This document shows, in pieces, positions 46,832 through 59,259 of a stretch of 64,000 bases of DNA. The number at the start of each line of letters is the position of its first letter. Within the stretch, counting starts at the first letter, position 1. The notes beneath the pieces are model-generated. The model saw nothing but the letters and a program-made list of their open reading frames with translations, was not told where the DNA came from and did not search any database. Source of the DNA: Pyrus communis (Eukaryota > Streptophyta > Magnoliopsida > Rosales > Rosaceae); contig NC_084815.1 of NCBI RefSeq assembly GCF_963583255.1, forward strand, positions 16,477,807 to 16,541,806, in the 5' to 3' direction. The position numbers and the translations under genes are program-made.

Positions 46832-48676
46832 GAATGTTTCGGTTGACTGGTGCTCTAATTCATAAACCGACATTTTTTCCGTCGGTCATGAAGTTAGACA
46901 ACACCTCGTTATAGATAATCTAAGTGGAGTGCGTATATACCGAATAGAATAGTCTAAGATGAACCTCACTAGCCGGAAACTATGGATGTCAAGAACCGTT
47001 GTCTGTGTTGCTAACCCTTGAATTTAATAGGGTTTGGTTCCCAATAAGAACATAAACAAAAAGCCAAATGAAGGCTTAGTTGTATCTTAGTGCCACAGAG
47101 ATCATGTTTTTCCATGTCCAACACCATTGTACTTGTACGATTAGTTAAATCAAATTAAATTTGACCAAATTTATTTATTTATAATCTTTCACACTCACAA
47201 TGTTATTTAATTTCAACATGCACGTGGAAAAGCTTAATGCAGAATAAATTTCAAAAAATAAAAACGAAGTTCCGATAAACCAGTCGTGTTTTAGGAGTTG
47301 GAAATGACGTCGGCCCCAGAAAATCAGGCCCTTAATCCCTACTTTAATCAGAAATAATAGTGTACTTTTTGAGAGCTAGTTGTCTCTACTGAAGACATGA
47401 GTAACTATCACAAGCTGTTGATCCCCACTCAAATATGTAGTGATGCAACCATTGTCGAGCTTGGTCTCCATTTCTTAGCAGTTCGTTAAGTAGACTTACA
47501 CTAAAGTTTGGTTAAACTATTAAGGGATATTATGGGCTCTATCAATCATTTGTTGCTTCGAATCTCATCATTTAATTGGTTAATGTATAATCATCATTTC
47601 CTTTCGAATCTCACATATTTATGTGCGTGTGTTTGAGACTGAACAAGGTGAGGTTTTACCATAAAATTAATTAACAATATGGAAAGGTTGCCAAAGTTAT
47701 AAGCATATGCAAAGTCTCTTCTTTTCGGATGTTGGATGCATTCTCAGCAGAGACAACATCAAAAACCAATTAGTATGCTGTATTTCCCTTGTTTTTTCCT
47801 CCATGTTACAATAATCGAATATGAGTTTTAAAGGAGATATTATGATAAATTGTTATATATGTAAATTGCAATAGTTAAGTACACTTCCTTGTGCTTGTTT
47901 GAACAACCAATTACACGGAGCATAATTCAAATCACGAGTTGGTTAGAATAGGTTGCCCTGAATGTTTTTTCGTCGTAAGCGCGCATATATGTTTAAGCTA
48001 TTGATCTATATGTGATATCAATTGCGAGACTCATAGTCATACACATGAACAAGATTATCGCTAGCATTCATCATCTCCATGCATATATCCTCCATCATTT
48101 TCGAGATATTTTTACTCTGACGGTCATATTCCTTAGTAGCATTAGTAATATACAAATTACACCATGGGTAGATGTCAAAATTGATATTTCATAGATGTGA
48201 TCTATCTAAAGTATAGGTGAATACATATTTATTTTAACATGAATAGATTACAAACGCCACTGTCACCACGAAGTAAAAAAGTTGAGACATTAGTAACCTG
48301 ATCAGTAGATTAGCTGTGCGATGAGCATGCAATTTCATTGAAATTATGGGATGGTTACTGTGGTACCGAACATTGTCTTATATAAATCAAATATCAAAAT
48401 AATCATACACAACTTGCATTTCAAGTCAACAATTTTCCTTATTGCTTCAAATAATAGTTTTGTTAATAAAGGAAGTGTCGGATTAATTAAGAAAATTGGT
48501 GTACTAATTTGTGGTCCAAATAAGGTGAAGTTGGTGTGATTTATTAATGTTAATAAGTGAGTCTTCAACCTAAACCGATTGGACCCATTAAATAAGGTTT
48601 AAGCATAACATTCCAAGCATGATGTTGTTCTCCAATGTTGGCTATCTCGACCTTTAAACCCTAAAGTTCAGGGTTG
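46832..48676. other. Spacer without recognised genes
   Basis: AT-rich, with no domain-bearing frame and no repeat structure I can define. Confidence 0.4.
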
Positions 48677-51183
48677 AGGAATGTGATAATCCGTCTCTAA
48701 TTTTACGATTTTATTAATTTTTAAATGAGTGAATTGACGAAAATGCCCTAATTGTCGAGATTGTTGATTTTCGTTGACCATCATTTAGTGACGCGTGCAA
48801 GTTACTATTTTACTGTACTCTCGAAATTCTCGACAGGACGATCGCGTAAACGTAATCTGAATCGAAACCGGAGTTACGATAGGGTTTTTATGGAACTACA
48901 AATCCGAAAAGTATTTTTGTATAGATTACTATTTATTATTTTATATATTTCTCATAATTATTATAGTATTATTTTAACATTTTTGAGAGAAATGAGGGAA
49001 ATGAGGGTGAGGGACAGATGAGAGGAGGAAATAAAAGAGAGATGGGGGGTGGACGGTTTGCCCAATCAAGAGAGAAAGGAAGGGAAATGATCGGCCAATG
49101 AGGAGGAGAGAAGGAAGTGAGGAACGAATCAGAGAAGAGAACAAGGAGGGAATGAGAGAATAAGGGATTAGAGACCCTTTTCTCTTCGACCCGTTTCGGA
49201 TCGACGACCCGACGGCTGCAATCCAATTCTGGCGATTTTCAGGCGAAATTCATCGAGCTTTCACTTGGAAAGTTGTTCCCGACCTCTCCTCTCCCATTTC
49301 CACCAAAGACCCGAGCCACTTTAGCTCCCAATCTCAATGATTAACTCGCCGCGAGTTTAGCGGCTGTGATCCACCAACTCTGGAAGCCTCGTAGTTGGCT
49401 ACCACCACCGAGGAACTTCATAGGAAACCAGGATCAAGGTCCAAGCCTTTGTGGAGGCGTCGGAGTTCGTAGGACGTCGAATCGAAGGGCACCCTTTCTA
49501 GGGTTTCTGGCGAGTTCAAAGGAAATTAGAGCTTTTCTCGGCCAAAAATGGACTTGGCCATGAGTATAAAACTTGCTCTACTCGTTGAGATCTTCATTTC
49601 TGTAAAATTTAAGATTTTATGGAAATAGTGGAATTTTTCGGCTAGTCGGGGCGGCGCATGAGCAGAGACACCACTTGACCTCCCTAGGCTAAAATGGGTG
49701 CCCTGATTCCATATTAGACATCTGATTGATGAAATTCCGTTGTTTGGTTATATTTTCGTTAAGGGCTGCCACTTGGTTATTATATGATTCGACAATCCGA
49801 CCATTGAATCGTCACCAAACTTTAATACGTAATAGTAAATAATATTTAAGGATATTAGGAACTGATGGATCTGGAATCTGACATACGGATCTTCCCGGAT
49901 GGGTTTTCTAGGTTTGTAAATCTAAACGTCAGCCGCCACCTAATGTTAGCGATTGACGGAGATTCGACCGTTGGATCATTCCGAAACTTTAGGATGTTGT
50001 TCTAGATGCTTATTGAAACTCTTGGGAAGTTACAGATCAAAATCAAGGTGCGGATCTTCCAGATCGAGTTACGTAGGGTTGTGGACCCTATCGTCGACCT
50101 TTGACCGACGATTGACTTTTGGTTAATGGGTTACAAATCATTCTAGAACGTCCTTGGGGATGTGTTTTATGTAAGTTACATGTTCTATCGATAAGAATTC
50201 TGAGACGTGGTTTGATATTTGTTCTAGGCGACGATCGTTCGTGACTCCTCGATATTCGTGCTAAGGAGTTGTAACACGAACTTCAGGTGAGTGGGTATTT
50301 TCTTTTATATAGTATATACATATTTGTTAGTTTCCATTTATACCTTGGAACAGAATTTACTACGTATGCCTAGCTTAGACTAATGCTTATAAGAATTAGC
50401 GAAATAACAGAAAATTACGAAGTGATCATAAATCATACGGGATGCACATGTATGCGTATGGTTATTGATGCCATGATTATACCTACGGCTATGAATGGTA
50501 TTATGTTGATTAGAACTATCAAACCATTATGGCATGACTATATTTATGCTTTATGCTCGTCGTTTGCTGCACCGGTGTTAGTGCTCGCCCAGGGCCAAGG
50601 CTAGTATTTCACGTGTATATTCACATCCACACCACACACTAGCCTTGGATCCAAGTAGGTGTCAGTCTTGTCATACAGGTTGCGATAGGCAACTCCGACT
50701 CGTATGTGACCGCAATTAGCTCCAGTCTTCACGTGATTGTAGCACTAGAGTGTATATCATTATTACACCCAGTCCTGTTCATGTCAGAATAACTCTGCAT
50801 GAACTTGTGTGTCAACATGTGTCGATAAGCACTTGGTTTGATATGTTTGTTTATGCGGAAGTATACGATTACTAACGTCATGCACTTATATATGAACTAT
50901 TGTGCCGTATTGATATCTTAATATTTTACAGGCTACGATGAGTATTTTCATACTACATGTAGTATGTATATCTTGGAAACTATACATCTTTTACGGCAAG
51001 GGGTTATAATGTTTTCAAAGGTTTTTATTAAAACTTTATTTTCAGGCTCACTCACCCTTGGTTTTCGCCCCTCCAGGTTTTAGTAGCTAAGCTTTATTAT
51101 CGACGAGGATTCTTGGCAAATCTTGGGTAGACAAATATCTTCGATGGTACCATTCTCACCCTATTTTACTGTACTGTACTTAT

Positions 51184-52616
51184 TGTCACGCCTCGATCCT
51201 GACATACGTCCTGGATCGACATGTGACGTCACCAAATACTCGTATATCTAACATACTCATCTCCGGGATATGGCAAATCACAACTCGAGAATCAAATCTC
51301 ATAGTAATTTTTTCGTATACTTTATAGCTGCATCTAACCTCCTCGTTAGACTGCCTACGTACCTTCATTAGGGATCAAGCCATTCGTAGTTCACCATTGC
51401 TAAAACTTCACATATAACACAATCTGTTTAAGCCAAAATGCATAACATTCCTCAATTAAACATTTGAACTTGACAAGCATGAATTATTTGATTCAAACTA
51501 CATAACAACCCGCAAGACAGTCAAGGTTTCTATTTCATCCATCATATAAATCATTATGTTTCAACATAAAATCGTTATTCATATCATGTAATATATCAAA
51601 GAATCAATAAAGCACAATAGTATCCTCTAGTCGCATTGATCACTGATCTAATCATTTTAATAACAATCATATTCAACATCCTTCCACACAATCATCTCAA
51701 GTAACCCATTCCATGATATCAAGGAGGCACGATATTAACATTTAATTGTGTTAATCAGTCAATCAGATCACATCTCAATGCTCAAAATTAATAAATGACT
51801 TCTATATAATTCCCTGCCTGGATTTCAAGTAATAACTTGATAATTCTAATTTATATTCACAAGATTTATTGTGGGTAATTCCCATTCACTCGAATCCAGG
51901 GTACAAGTCTAACTTATGGAAATGAGTAAAAGTACGGATTATGGACCATCTCTCAACGGAATCCGAGTAGATACAATTCCGGACCATCATTTAACGGAAT
52001 TGCGGAAGGCTAACAACCATATATACAACTGCTCAAAGAAATGAGAAAAGCACAAGTTACTTAATTTACAAAAGTTCAACGAAGGGAAATAAGGCACAAA
52101 TACTAAATTTAGAACGAATCAACGAAATGGGAGATAAAACCATATCGAAACAACAAATCCCCATCACCACGGGTTAACGGTCTACGACTAGTCCTCACAT
52201 TTCATTACAACATGCCAAGCAAACCAATCAAACCATATTTCAATATATACATATCAAATCTCATTTCATAAACTTAAATCAATGTCTCAGTACTGGAAAT
52301 AACAATTCAATAGAAACATAATCATAAAACCAATTCATATCCACACCGGATCATAATTATGAAAACATGGGTAATTACCAATATCATATATTAAAGTCAC
52401 CCACATTTTATCATATCATACCATCTATGCACATCAACCACCTTTCAAATATGCAAATCAAATCACATATCACAATCCTCATCAGTACACAAGCCAAATC
52501 ATGTTTAATAAACATAGGTCTATGGTTAAATATATAAAATCACATTTCAATAGAAATCATATTCATAAGACCAATTCTTATTCACAATTGGTACCAATAA
52601 AAGAAATTAAGATAAT
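51184..52616 (-). repeat. Left LTR portion of the nested element
   Basis: Direct repeat of 55636-57241. Both begin TGTCACGC(C/A)(T/C)CGATCC and end ACCAATAAAAGAAATTAAG. The size difference (1433 against 1606) is due mainly to minisatellite expansion in the right copy. Confidence 0.88.
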
Positions 52617-53378
52617 TAAATCAACGAAAATCCTCGTGATTCTCACCCATATACTTAGATTCCTAGCAACATTTATTTGCAGAATAATTATCAGAAATTC
52701 TAGCCATACACATTGGCAATACCAATATCAGAAAATTTTTGCCACATTCATCATTAGCAAAACAAATATCATAAATTCCAGCCGTAACCTTCATTGGCCA
52801 AATAATTATTAGAATTTCAAGCCAAACCATCAGAATTGGCAAATCACATATCAAAAATTCCAGCCACACTCATTAGAATTCCAAATCACAATTATTCATC
52901 ACTATATATTAAACCAATCATAGCCTCGAGTTGTGGTTTCATTCCCGTTCGTAAAATCATCATGACTTTCATAAATATTAAAATTTCCAACCATAATTAT
53001 CATAGCCGTAAGATTTTTAAAATTTCTAGCCACAAACATCATTGGCAAAACAATGATTTCGTCACCTTTTTCTTTTATCCCGATAAGTGACTAGTAGACT
53101 GGAAAAGATTCTAATATATTAGGTCAATACACATTACACATATTTATCACTTCAATAATTTATTCACGTAGCCCCTACTTGGAGCTTCTTCCTGAAAACA
53201 TTGGGCCTTTGTGCCCACTCATCAATTTCTCATATTCGATGGATCATTTTACCCATTCTAATATTCCTCCACATTCAAGGCCTTTTTTCGCCCAATTTAT
53301 CATCCACAGGCTTTGTCCGCCCAATTCCACATTTCTCAATGGCACAGGTATAATATGACTTTTCCATCTACTTTTACA

Positions 53379-55100
53379 ATGACTGATAGGAGCATATTTA
53401 GGCGACTTACTTAGCTTGTTTTCGTGCATTTATATTGTTAATTCATAGTTGTTTTAGTAGTTTAAGCCATTTTCGTGTGTTTTTAGGTTCATATGGCTAA
53501 GGAAGCAAAAAGATGCATTTTGGGGCCTTTTGGAGCACTTTTGGGCTAAGGATGGATAGCTTATGCTTGGAGCCAAAGTGTTGGACGAAATTGAAGGCCT
53601 TGTATGCACTCTAGGACATAAAACAAAGGGCCTAGCCCATTCTAATACCTTGCCATGCATCCAACACACCATTCACCCTAGAAACCATCTCAACCATTCA
53701 CCCTAGAAACCATCTCAACCATTCACTCAAACACCCTAAAACTACACCCTTGCATTTCCAGCATTTCCATTTGCATTTTCAGATTTCCACCAACCAATCT
53801 AGTTGTCATTACACATGCATTCCCTTCTTTAATCATTCCTAGCTGCCATTCACATGTTCTCCCATCCATTCTCTCCCTATAAAACCATGCATTGCATTCA
53901 TACAATTCATTCCATTCACCACAACACAACACACAACACAAATACCTTTGCCGTGCATCCCCTTCCAGTTTTCCAGCATTCTCTCCTCCATTGCAGCCAC
54001 TCCAACCACTCCCCATTCCTCCAAAACACTTCACACCACCCCAAAACCTATCCTTAGTCCTTGTGCCGCAACGAAGAGGAAGAGAAGAGGGCCTAAATGT
54101 TCATACAATTCAAGTTTGAGTTGTTGGAATGTTTAGGTGTTTCTTTGATTTCAATGTTTAATTTCAATTCTCTTTGTCTTGTACGTATGAGGAACTAAAC
54201 CCCTTTAGCTAGGGGGTGATTCGAAACCATGTTTATGCTTGCAATATGAATTGATTACCTTTGGTTGGAATTTCATAAGTTGTGGATTCAATTTGTTTAA
54301 CCGTTTGATTGATAACTTATTTATGTATGTTTATTGAGAGTGCACACTTAATTTTCATGCATGAATATGACGCTAGAATATAAGTGAGTTTCACCTAATC
54401 GTTATGAACTTATATTCACAAGTAGTGGAGGTTGCTTATAAACAATCGCGTTAAATGAATTATTGGCACTAGTTTCATGCTCATCATAGTAACGAATGCC
54501 TCGTCAACACTTATAGTTTTCATGATGCTTAATGATCTTTGATTGTATCTTTATTGTGCTTTTCACGTAAAGGACTTTTGGAGAATGTTGTGAATTGCGT
54601 TGCGCAAACCCATCCAATTCATTAACTTAAGGAGAACTTGACGGTTAATTTAAGCGGACCTAATTAACCCGGGGTGTTGAGTTTCATCATTTATCGAAAG
54701 ACCAACTGAAAATCAATCTTGTATGCAAGTGTAACATGTGTGGAGAAGAACCTTCTAGCTAGCATTCCATCCATATTTTCATCACATTCATATTTACATT
54801 CTGCCTTTAATTACAATTTGTGCATTTTCGTTAATTTCGTCAAAAACTCAATCCCCCCCCCCCCCCATATTTTGTTAAGTCTTAGTCATTTGATTTGTTT
54901 TAGTATTTTACGTTTATTTAGTTTTGCATTCTTTGAGTCTAGTATAGTGTTTTATATTGTGTTTTTACGTTTTTGAGTCAACTCCAAGTGATTAACAATC
55001 CCTCCTAATCCCCGGTCCAGAACGATCCCTACTTACATACTTACTACAATTGATAAAAAGAGGGTTTAATTTGTGTGCGTATAATTCTCGCATCAATGAC
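53379..55100. mobile_element. Solo LTR (1712 bp) with ATGAC target duplication
   Basis: It starts TGATAGGAGCATATTTAGGC (53384) and ends GTATAATTCTCGCATCA (55095). Both flanks are ATGAC (53379-53383 and 55096-55100). The TGATAGGAGCATATTT start and TTCTCGCATCA end are familiar from plant Ty3/gypsy LTRs. A 14-base C-run lies at about 54853-54866. No internal region or second LTR is present, so it arose by LTR-LTR recombination. It is the innermost level of the nest. Confidence 0.85.
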
Positions 55101-55615
55101 ACGATCCTCTTAACGTTCAAAATTTTCATAATGTATAACATAATATTAACCCAATTCAAGATTAATTTGAGACTTCAATCAAACGCTCATCTTTGAAGCT
55201 ATAACATGAAATACAATATTTTAAAATTTTCCTTCTCCCATTCAATCATACGAACACAACCATTTCACAATCATCCATATCCATGATTTAAATGAAAGGT
55301 GTTTTAACTACTATTTGAAGTAATAAGGATGCATGTGAATTTCACTCCACATTTTCTAGGATTAAATAAAAATTAACCGAACCACTTATTCAGCGTACTA
55401 TCAACATTCATCAATAGAAACTCAGCTTCGAAATAAATTAGCACAATATATGAGCTCAAGACGTCGATACCAACCAAAAGTAATGTCACATAAGTAACAC
55501 AAGGCTTCAAACCAACAAGATCAAACGCTTAAGTAACATCCCATCAGAGTTACACATTATGTTACTCAAAAACCATTCATACACTAAGGTAAAGGTACAA
55601 GGACCTAATACCTAA

Positions 55616-55627
55616 GCTCTGATACCA
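55616..55627 (-). promoter_or_regulatory. Primer-binding site for tRNA-iMet
   Basis: The minus strand reads TGGTATCAGAGC, the exact complement of the 3' end of initiator tRNA-Met with CCA added (GCTCTGATA-CCA). That matches the tRNA gene at 13036-13107. It lies 8 bases inside the 5' LTR of the antisense element, fixing its orientation. Confidence 0.88.
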
Positions 55628-55635
55628 TTAAAAGA

Positions 55636-58354
55636 TGTCACGCACCGATCCCGACATACATCCCGGATCGACACGCGACGTCACCAAATACTCATATATC
55701 TAACATACCCATCTCCGGGATATGGCAAATCACAACTCGAGAATCAAATCTCATAGTAATTTTTTCGTATACTTTATGGCTGCATCTAACCTCCTCGTTA
55801 GATTGCCTACGTACCCTCATTAGGGATCAAGCCATTCATAGTTCACCATTGCTAAAACTCGACATATAACACAATCTGTTTAAGCCAAAATGCATAACAT
55901 TCCTCAATCAAACATTTGAGCTTGACAAGCATGAATTATTTGATTCAAACTACATAACCACCCGCAAAACAGTCAAGGTTTCTATTTCATCCATCATATA
56001 AATCATTATGTTTCAACATAAAATCGCTATTCATATCATGTAATATATCAAAGAATCAATAAAGCACAATAGTATCCTCTAGTCGCATTGGTCACTGATC
56101 TAATCATTTTAATAACAATCATATTCAACATCTTTCCACAATCATCTCCAGTAACCCATTCCATGATATCAAGGAGGCACGATATTCACATTTAATTATG
56201 TTAATCAGTCAATCAGATCACATCTCAATGCTCAAAATTAATAAAGGACTTCTATATAATTCCCTGACTGGATTTCAAGTAATAACTTGATAATTCTAAA
56301 TTATATTCACAAGATTTATTATGGGTAATTCTTATTCACTCGAATCCAGGGTACAAGTCTAACTTATGGAAATGAGCAAGAGTAGGGATTCTAGACCATC
56401 TCTCAATGGAATCCAAGTGGATACAATTCCGGACCATCACTCAACGGAGTAGGAAGGATTCCGGACCATCACTCAACGGAATTGCGGAGTAGGAAGGATT
56501 CCGGACCATCTTTCAACAGAATCCTAGTGGATATGATTCCGGACCATCACTCAACGAAATCGCAGAGTATGAGGGATTCCGGACCATCTCTCAACGGAAT
56601 TCGAGTGGATACAATTTCGGACCATCACTCAACGGAATCGCGGAAGGCCAACAACTCAAAGAAATGAGACAAGCACAAGTTACTTAATTTACAAAAGTTC
56701 AACCAAGGGAAATAAGGCACAAATACTAAATTTAGAACGAATCAACGAAACGGGAGATAAAACCATATCGAAGCAACAAATCCCCATCACCACAGGTTAA
56801 CGGTCTACCACTAGTCCTCACATTTCATTACAACATGCCAAGCAAACCAATCAAACCATATTTCAATATATACATATCAAATCTCATTTCATAAACTTAA
56901 ATCAATGTCTTAGTATTGGAAATAACAATTCAATAGAAACATAATCATAAAACAAATTCATATCCACACCGGATCATAATTATGAAAACATGGGTAATTA
57001 ACAATATCACATATATTAAAGTCACCCACATTTTATCATATCATACCCTCTATGCACATCAACCACCTTTCAAATATGCAAGTCAAATCACATATCACAA
57101 TCCTCATCAGTACACAAGCCAAATCATGTTTAATAAACATAGGTCTATGGCTAAATATATAAAATCACATTTCAATAGAAATCATATTCATAAGAACAAT
57201 TCTTATTCACAATTGGTACCAATAAAAGAAATTAAGATAATAAACATATCTCATATATTCAAGTCGCTAACAAACCAATATAGGCCCACTAGATTTTCAC
57301 TAGTAATACCTTAAGGTCCGTAAACCATATCCACAATAGCATACTAAAATTTGGTGTCAATTCAAAGATAAGATCATCAATTGTTAGAATATTCAAGTGA
57401 CGGACCTTATAAAAAATATACTCAACCAACAGCATTTCATAAATCAAATGTTATATATCGAAAAATTTGACTTTTTTAAAAAATTCTCAAATTTCACAAG
57501 AATGAATATCTCAACAAGTAGAGTGAACTTTATACCTGCGGCCAAGGCCAATTTGGCCGGAAAACACCCCAAACTGGCCACGATCCGCCGGAAACCCTAA
57601 GGTGGATGTTCTTCAATTCGACTTCCTCGGTGTTCCAACGCCCCTACAACCTGTTGGGTCTTGTTCCTGGGTCCGAGGGGAGTTGACTAAGGGTGGTGGT
57701 GGGTGGTGAAACTCATTGGAACGGCGAAATCGCCGTCAAAGCTCCATGGGTCACCTGCACAGTTTTTACACGATTTTGGACCTAAAACCCCTCAACTTGG
57801 GGTGGAAATGGAAGATGGGAGATGGTGGAAGAGGTTGCAGGTGATGGATATTTAAATTTTACTTGAAAAAATGTTGAATTGGCCGAAAACCACTCCGGGT
57901 TGGCGCGGGTAAATGGGTCCACTGGGAATGGAGGGCAAATATCCCCTTTCTTTTTCTTTTTCCCTCCCGTTTCCTCTTCCTCCTCTTTGGTTTTTTTTTT
58001 TTTTTTCCCCACTCCTAATCTGATTGGTCCCCCTTCCCTTTAACCTTTAACCCGCATGTGGGAATTAAATAATTTCCACAATCTATAGTTCACAACTTCA
58101 AACGTCTGTAATTATACCGTTATAACCCGAACTCGCAAACGACTTTCGCCTATGCGTTCGTGGGTTCGAGATCTATTCGAAAACGTTACTTGTGACCTCG
58201 AAAGGTCAACAAGTAAATAATAATTTTCCAAACTTCACTCTTCGTAACTAGTTTAATTGAAATCTAATTTCAAATAAATCAATATAAATTCTCAAAAAAT
58301 AATATAAAATCTCAATAATACAAATACATAGATTATAACAGTGAAATCCGGAAA
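55636..58354 (-). repeat. Right (5') LTR of the nested element
   Basis: About 2.7 kb with TG...CA ends on both strands. The minus-strand start (TGAAATCCCGTTTCC) and the stretch ACTTGTTGACCTTTCGAGG parallel the organisation of the outer solo LTR (TGTGATAATCCGTCTC, GATTTTCGTTGACC), so the two families may be related. Frames inside it (for example 56982-57314) are not genes. Confidence 0.75.
56393..56645. repeat. Expanded minisatellite in the right LTR
   Basis: About seven units of GGACCATC(A/T)(C/T)TCAACGGAAT with variable spacers (GCGGAGTAGGAAGGATTCC, CCTAGTGGATATGATTCC). The left LTR has only two to three units at 51943-51995. Confidence 0.85.
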
Positions 58355-58604
58355 CGGGATTTCATACTTATGCTCTGACATCATGTGTGAAATAGGTTTA
58401 TTCCTGCTCACATGCGCACTCTTGCTTTTAGGCACTTCTAGGTTTAAATTTATTCACATTTTTCACATCACTACACTTTATGGCTTCATCACCTTCCAGG
58501 TGTCGGCCAACATAGCTTGATTTAGAGTCCAAGTGGACATTCCGGGTTGGGGTGTGTCAAGGAATGCTAAAGAGATTCTTCATGGACTCTCTGCCACCTT
58601 ACTG

Positions 58605-58985
58605 TTTAACAAATTTTTTATATAATGTGACGGAAAAACCAAATTGATTTGCGACACCTATTTTCAGAAACTATATTGATCGATTTTTAATTTCAGAGTC
58701 CATCTTGATGGTGTGGATCAATTTCAAGCGTCAATTGTGATAAAAACTCATTTATGTGCCGCATCATCACTTTACAGAATTTTTATAGAATTATGACGGA
58801 ATGACCACATTGATTTGCACCAACCATTTCCAAGGACTACAATGATCAATTTTCAATTTTAGGGACCATTTTTGGAAAAAAAAAAAAAAAAAAATTCCAT
58901 CAATCAATTTAGTCCTCAATATGGTGTTGCAAATTGATGCCGTCCTTCCGCTTAAATTCCGTTAAAAAAATATGTTAGTATGCTG
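58605..58985. repeat. Inverted-repeat element with repeated ATTGATTTGC motif
   Basis: The left part (AACAAATTTTTTATATAATG, GACGGAA, ATTGATTTGCGACACC) is inversely related to the right part (GGTGTTGCAAATTGATG, CCGTCCTTCCG, ATTCCGTTAAAAAAATATGT). A direct internal copy is at 58795-58880 (GACGGAATGACCACATTG, GATCAATTTTCAATTTTAGG). A diverged relative lies at 60345-60480. Probably a MITE family. Confidence 0.5.
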
Positions 58986-59146
58986 ACGTGAACTAAAAAA
59001 ACAAAATTAATTTTTTTATTTATCCCTTGCTTCAATTGAATAATATTTTTTTTGTTGAAAATAGAAAATAAAAATTTTAAAATGGTAAAAAAAAACTGGA
59101 CTCCATCCTTACTCGCTGAGCATCGTCTCGAGTTTTTCGAAGCACC

Positions 59147-59256
59147 AAACATTCAAGAGTTACTTCACATGTCATAATATAAGTTGAGGAAATAATATAT
59201 TTTTCTGTGTTAATCTTCACCTATCTTATGACACGTGAAGTACGTGCTTGAATACT
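59147..59256. repeat. Inverted repeat around TTACTTCACATGTCATAA
   Basis: ATTCAAGAGTTACTTCACAT GTCATAATATAAG (two abutting pieces, 59150-59182) mirrors CTATCTTATGACACGTGAAG followed by TACGTGCTTGAAT (59221-59253). One arm also occurs at 31731-31776. Confidence 0.45.
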
Positions 59257-59259
59257 AGA

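Larger units (their letters stand above)
51184..58354 (-). mobile_element. Antisense LTR element, internally deleted, nested in the solo LTR
   Basis: The right (5') LTR is 55636-58354, bounded by TGTCACGC and GGGATTTCA on the plus strand. The left (3') LTR keeps only 51184-52616, about 95% similar to 55636-57241. A primer-binding site lies at 55616-55627. No gag or pol remains: the interior outside the deeper insertion is only about 1.3 kb. TACTTAT flanks both ends (51177-51183 and 58355-58361), two bases longer than the usual 5-bp duplication. Deletion of the coding region and half of the 3' LTR is the simplest reading. Confidence 0.7.
48677..58564 (+). mobile_element. Chromovirus-type solo LTR split by a nested insertion
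   Basis: The left part (48682-51183) starts TGTGATAATCCGTCTC. The right part (58355-58559) ends GGTTGGGGTGTGTCA. Both outer flanks carry AGGAA (48677-48681 and 58560-58564), a 5-bp target duplication. Joined across the insertion, the sequence around GTACTTAT-GCTCTGAC parallels 26180-26225 (CTACTTATG, CTTTGAC, TTGTGTAATA). That supports one interrupted LTR of about 2.7 kb. The start resembles the LTR beside the chromodomain fragment at 24.9 kb, so a Tekay/Del-like origin is inferred. Confidence 0.75.

Noticed and set aside
53723..54136. Frames of up to 103 codons at 53.7-54.1 kb
   Set aside because: They are inside the 1.7-kb solo LTR, overlap in several frames and have repetitive composition.
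57782..58012. Lys/Glu-rich minus-strand frame
   Set aside because: It is a translation of a pyrimidine-rich tract inside the nested LTR.
58362..58376. Primer-binding-site-like GCTCTGACATCATG right of the nested LTR
   Set aside because: It resembles GCTCTGATACCAT, but the same stretch is present in the related LTR at about 26200 as ordinary LTR sequence, so it belongs to the interrupted outer LTR.
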